The position numbers and the translations under genes were made by a program. From Oscillospiraceae bacterium (GTDB taxonomy: Bacteria; Bacillota; Clostridia; Oscillospirales; Ruminococcaceae), in NCBI GenBank assembly GCA_016297165.1, contig JAEDHF010000009.1, forward strand, positions 1 to 25,929: a stretch of 25,929 nt of DNA, written 5' to 3'. Positions 23,518-25,929 of this stretch are shown piece by piece. Within the stretch, counting starts at the first letter, position 1. Every line of letters starts with the position of its first letter. The notes below the pieces were generated by a model, which saw only the letters and a program-made list of their open reading frames with translations, was not told the DNA's origin and searched no databases.

Positions 23518-24750
23518 TTAAAGGGCTATGCTGCCTACCGACTGAATCTGTGTTGTGCTGTCGATTTCGCTGTAGGAAAGGACGGTTATACCGGGAATAA
23601 ACTGGTCGATAAGCTTTTTGAAATATACTCTTACGATAGGAGAGGTCAGAACGATGATATTCGGGATAACGTCCTTGATTTTGTTGACCTCCTCCGTTGT
23701 ACGGGCTACAATACGCTGAATTGTTTCGGGATCCATGGAAAGATAGCTGCCCTGGTCGGATTTTTTAACGCTGGCTACTATCATGTCCTCTATCTTCGGG
23801 TCGATAGTTATTACACGAAGTGAATTCGCCTCGGCAAAGCGCCTTGTAATGGTACGCTTAAGAGCCTGCCGCACATATTCTACGGTAATATCTATATCCT
23901 TCATTGTGGCGGTATGGTCGCCGAGGGTTTCGAGAATTGTTTCCATATCCCTTATTGGAACGCTTTCCTTAAGGAGCAGCGCAAGCACCTTCTGGAGATA
24001 GCCGTAGGAAACGACGTTGGGTATAAGGTCCTCTACGATGGTAGGGTTGTTCTTCTTGATATTCTCCACCATGGTCTTGACGTCCTGTCTGGTAAGAATT
24101 TCGTGGCAGTGTGCCTTAATTACCTCGGAGAGATGGGTTATCATAACGGAAACGGGGTCGATAAGGGTATAGCCCGCTACGTCCGCCGCCACCTTCTTGT
24201 CCTCGCTTATCCAGCGTGCAGGAATACCGAAGGCAGGCTCGATAGTATCAATACCGTCAACAGGAGTAGTTACGTCCCCGTTATCGAGGGCAAGGTAATG
24301 GTCAACGAGAATTTCTCCTCTTGCAACCTCTTCGCCCTTTATCTTGATTATGTACTGATTCGGGTTAATATCGGGATTATCCCTCATTCTTACCGAGGGA
24401 ATTACCATACCCATATCCATAGCGAACTGCTTTCTGAAAAGAACTACTCGTTCAATGAAATTACCGCCGCTTCGCTCGTCAACGAGATGCAAAAGGCTGT
24501 AGCCGAATTCCATTTCGATTTGCTCCACGCTCAGCAGCTTGAAAACATTGTCGATATCCCGGTAATAGTCGGTGTCTGTAGCCGTCTGCTGCTGTGCCGA
24601 TTCCATTTTCTTCCTGGCTTCCGCCGCCTCCTGCACCTGTGCAAGCTGTTTTTTCGACCTGCTCATAAATACGGAGGCAGTAATAAGGGCGCCGCCCAGT
24701 ATAAGAAGAATAGGCTTCGGGAAGCCCGGAATAAGCATAAGCACCAGCAT
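23518..24750 (-). CDS. FlhA C-terminal fragment after the amber codon
   Basis: The remainder of flhA from the first in-frame ATG after the amber (24750), up to 410 residues: end of TM7, TM8, linker and cytoplasmic domain. No ribosome binding site precedes this ATG, so independent translation is doubtful. Listed because gene finders will call it. Confidence 0.5.
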   Translation of the reverse strand: MLVLMLIPGFPKPILLILGGALITASVFMSRSKKQLAQVQEAAEARKKMESAQQQTATDTDYYRDIDNVFKLLSVEQIEMEFGYSLLHLVDERSGGNFIERVVLFRKQFAMDMGMVIPSVRMRDNPDINPNQYIIKIKGEEVARGEILVDHYLALDNGDVTTPVDGIDTIEPAFGIPARWISEDKKVAADVAGYTLIDPVSVMITHLSEVIKAHCHEILTRQDVKTMVENIKKNNPTIVEDLIPNVVSYGYLQKVLALLLKESVPIRDMETILETLGDHTATMKDIDITVEYVRQALKRTITRRFAEANSLRVITIDPKIEDMIVASVKKSDQGSYLSMDPETIQRIVARTTEEVNKIKDVIPNIIVLTSPIVRVYFKKLIDQFIPGITVLSYSEIDSTTQIQSVGSIAL

Positions 24751-24792
24751 AACTATGCCGGTAATAAGGATAACGGTAGGATTCTGTGTGAA

Positions 24793-25596
24793 CTACACCT
24801 TAACGTCGTCGTTAAAGCTTCCTGCGCTGGCGGTACGGGTAACTACCATACCTGTCGCTACGGAAATAAGGAGAGCGGGAATCTGTGAGCAAAGGCCGTC
24901 GCCAACGGTAGCAAGGGAATATGTGCTAATAACCGTATTGAAGTCGCCGCCGTTAATCATACCGATTATTGCGCCGCCGATAAGGTTAATAAGAGCGGTT
25001 ACAATAGAGATAATAGCGTCGCCCTTTACGAACTTGGTAGCACCGTCCATGGCTCCGAAGAAATCGGCCTCACGCTGTACATTTGCACGGCGGATTTTTG
25101 CCTCCTCGTCGGTAATTGCGCCTGTATTGAGGTCGGCGTCGATAGCCATCTGCTTACCGGGCATAGCGTCCAGTGTAAAACGTGCAGCAACCTCGGATAC
25201 ACGCTCCGAGCCCTTAGTAATTACAAGAAAGTTTACTAAAACGATAATTATAAAGATAATAAAGCCGACAATTGGGTCGCCGCCCATAACGAAGCTTCCG
25301 AAGGTTTCGATTACCGCCCCTGCGTAGCCCGAGCTTAAAATACCTCGGGTTGTGGAGATATTGAGAGAAAGCCTGAAAACCGTGGTAATAAGAAGAATCG
25401 TAGGGAAAATCGAGAAATCGAGAGCCTCCTTGATATACATGGTAATAAGGAGGATAACGAGGGAAAGTCCGATATTTACGAGAAGAAGAAAGTCCAGCAA
25501 AGCGCCGCCAAGAATAGAGTTCAGCGGTATAATAAGGGCGAGGACGATAAAAATTACGAATACGGCAAAAACATTGCTTAGCATTCTTTTAACCAT
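24793..25596 (-). CDS. FlhA N-terminal fragment ending at the amber codon
   Basis: The 267-residue product if TAG is read as a stop: TM helices 1-6 and the conserved loop between TM4 and TM5, lacking TM7-TM8 and the whole cytoplasmic domain that docks chaperone-substrate complexes. Not expected to function alone. Confidence 0.7.
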   Translation of the reverse strand: MVKRMLSNVFAVFVIFIVLALIIPLNSILGGALLDFLLLVNIGLSLVILLITMYIKEALDFSIFPTILLITTVFRLSLNISTTRGILSSGYAGAVIETFGSFVMGGDPIVGFIIFIIIVLVNFLVITKGSERVSEVAARFTLDAMPGKQMAIDADLNTGAITDEEAKIRRANVQREADFFGAMDGATKFVKGDAIISIVTALINLIGGAIIGMINGGDFNTVISTYSLATVGDGLCSQIPALLISVATGMVVTRTASAGSFNDDVKV

Positions 25597-25626
25597 GTTT
25601 AAGCCGCCTCCTTCTTAGGACCTCGT

Positions 25627-25929
25627 TTACCTGCGCTTTTCCAGCGCCTCCTCGGGAACATTAAGCTTCTTACCCTTCGCATTATACATTTCAGAAATAA
25701 CTACCGCTACGGCGGTAAACAAGGAAGAGGGAATTTCGCTTCCTATAGGAACCGTATCGTAGAGAGTACGGGCAAGCTGTCTGTTTTCCGTTACATATAC
25801 ATCATTCTGCTCCGCTATCTCGACTATTTTAAGAGCGAGATTATCCTGTCCCTTCGCTACTACTACGGGGGCGGCATAAGCGGATTCGTCAATATCATAT
25901 TTAAGGGCAACCGCATAATGGGTAGGGTT
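25627..25929 (-). CDS. flhB: FlhB, C-terminal part only (runs off the window)
   Basis: The last 100 codons of flhB, the export-gate substrate-specificity switch. The window edge falls exactly on the NPTH autocleavage site: the first visible residues are NPTHYAVALKYD, so what remains is the FlhBcc domain. Further family matches: APVVVAKGQDNLALKIVEIA, ENRQLARTLYD and IPSSLFTAVA. It ends in a basic tail (EKRR) with TAA. It is followed 30 nt later by flhA, the normal order. The membrane part lies outside the window. Confidence 0.95.
   Translation of the reverse strand, partial: NPTHYAVALKYDIDESAYAAPVVVAKGQDNLALKIVEIAEQNDVYVTENRQLARTLYDTVPIGSEIPSSLFTAVAVVISEMYNAKGKKLNVPEEALEKRR

Larger units (their letters stand above)
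23518..25596 (-). pseudogene. flhA: flhA, export-gate protein, interrupted by one in-frame amber codon
   Basis: FlhA is the large export-gate subunit of the flagellar type III system. The frame from the ATG at 25596 (good AAGGAGG site) to the TAA at 23518 would give 692 residues, the normal FlhA length. It is uninterrupted except for TAG at codon 268 (24793-24795). Before it: TM1-TM6 and the conserved cytoplasmic loop (SEVAARFTLDAMPGKQMAID, then DAMDGATKFVKGD-like text, seen as GAMDGATKFVKGD). After it the same frame continues at once with FTQNPTVILITGI, TM7-TM8, linker and the complete C-terminal cytoplasmic domain. A C-to-T change in CAG (Gln) is the simplest explanation. No frameshift or other damage is visible. 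Could be a real nonsense mutation, an assembly or sequencing error, or a suppressed codon. Confidence 0.9.

Noticed and set aside
23512..23526. Terminator at the end of flhA (GCCCTT-A-AAGGGC)
   Set aside because: The palindrome has almost no loop room and no T tract; it overlaps the stop codon and the fliA ribosome binding site follows closely.
23518..25596. Genome-wide recoding of TAG as glutamine (as in some gut phages)
   Set aside because: fliJ ends with TAG at the expected length with a terminator starting on the next base, and no other gene in the window has an in-frame TAG. A single local event or error fits better.
23518..25596. A naturally two-part FlhA with separate N and C proteins
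   Set aside because: There is no ribosome binding site before the first ATG after the stop, and that ATG lies inside TM7, so a clean second gene start is lacking.

Overview
The window looks like chromosomal DNA of a motile or formerly motile, spore-former-lineage Gram-positive bacterium, most likely a gut-type clostridium (Oscillospirales/Ruminococcaceae-like). The order is supported by the Firmicutes-style gene set: SigD-type sigma factor, CheC plus CheD, two FlgF/FlgG-type rod proteins, FapA, an LCP-family protein, purine-rich AGGAGG-like ribosome binding sites and sigma-A promoters. Genus is not determinable from what I can see.

Layout. (1) 133-4267, minus strand: a cyclic-di-GMP block. 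A PilZ receptor and a membrane diguanylate cyclase (Cache-HAMP-PAS-GGDEF) are read from a good sigma-A promoter at 4321-4350. Next come a ParA/Soj-type ATPase with a basic AT-hook-like tail and a ComFB-like protein. The parA ribosome binding site directly abuts a terminator-like hairpin with a T tract, so any parA transcript must read through it. (2) 4557-5291, plus strand: a two-TM membrane protein of unknown function. (3) 5411-12383, plus strand: the early flagellar operon flgB-flgC-fliE-fliF-fliG-fliH-fliI-fliJ, driven by a strong promoter (TTGAAA-N17-TATAAT) and closed right after fliJ by a 13-bp-stem terminator. (4) 12421-12559: a non-coding stretch with two diverged copies of a GC-rich repeat. 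(5) 12560-17248, minus strand: a compact six-gene operon alr - PHP phosphoesterase - APH-like kinase - aroK - VTC polyphosphate-polymerase-like - DUF4956 membrane protein. (6) 17249-17575: a 158-bp MITE-like inverted-repeat element and the promoter of the next gene. (7) 17576-18541, plus strand: a divergent LCP-family membrane protein, with a shared bidirectional terminator downstream. (8) 18574-25929, minus strand: a second flagellar/chemotaxis operon, flhB (3' end only) - flhA - fliA - flgF - flgG - cheC - cheD - fapA.

How they work together. The two flagellar blocks encode rod, MS ring, rotor switch, export ATPase complex, export gate, the late-gene sigma factor and a chemotaxis adaptation pair (CheC phosphatase and CheD deamidase). 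The c-di-GMP block upstream of flgB would plausibly set whether the cell swims. Hook, fliK, fliL-R, flagellin, flhF/flhG, cheA/W/Y/B/R and motor genes are not in the window.

The most striking observation is that flhA, a core export-gate gene, is interrupted by a single in-frame amber codon (TAG, 24793-24795) with the reading frame intact on both sides. If this is not a sequence error, the strain should be unable to export flagellar subunits unless the codon is suppressed. The most promising unusual system is the ParA-ComFB pair beside a diguanylate cyclase and a PilZ protein, preceded by the attenuator-like leader.
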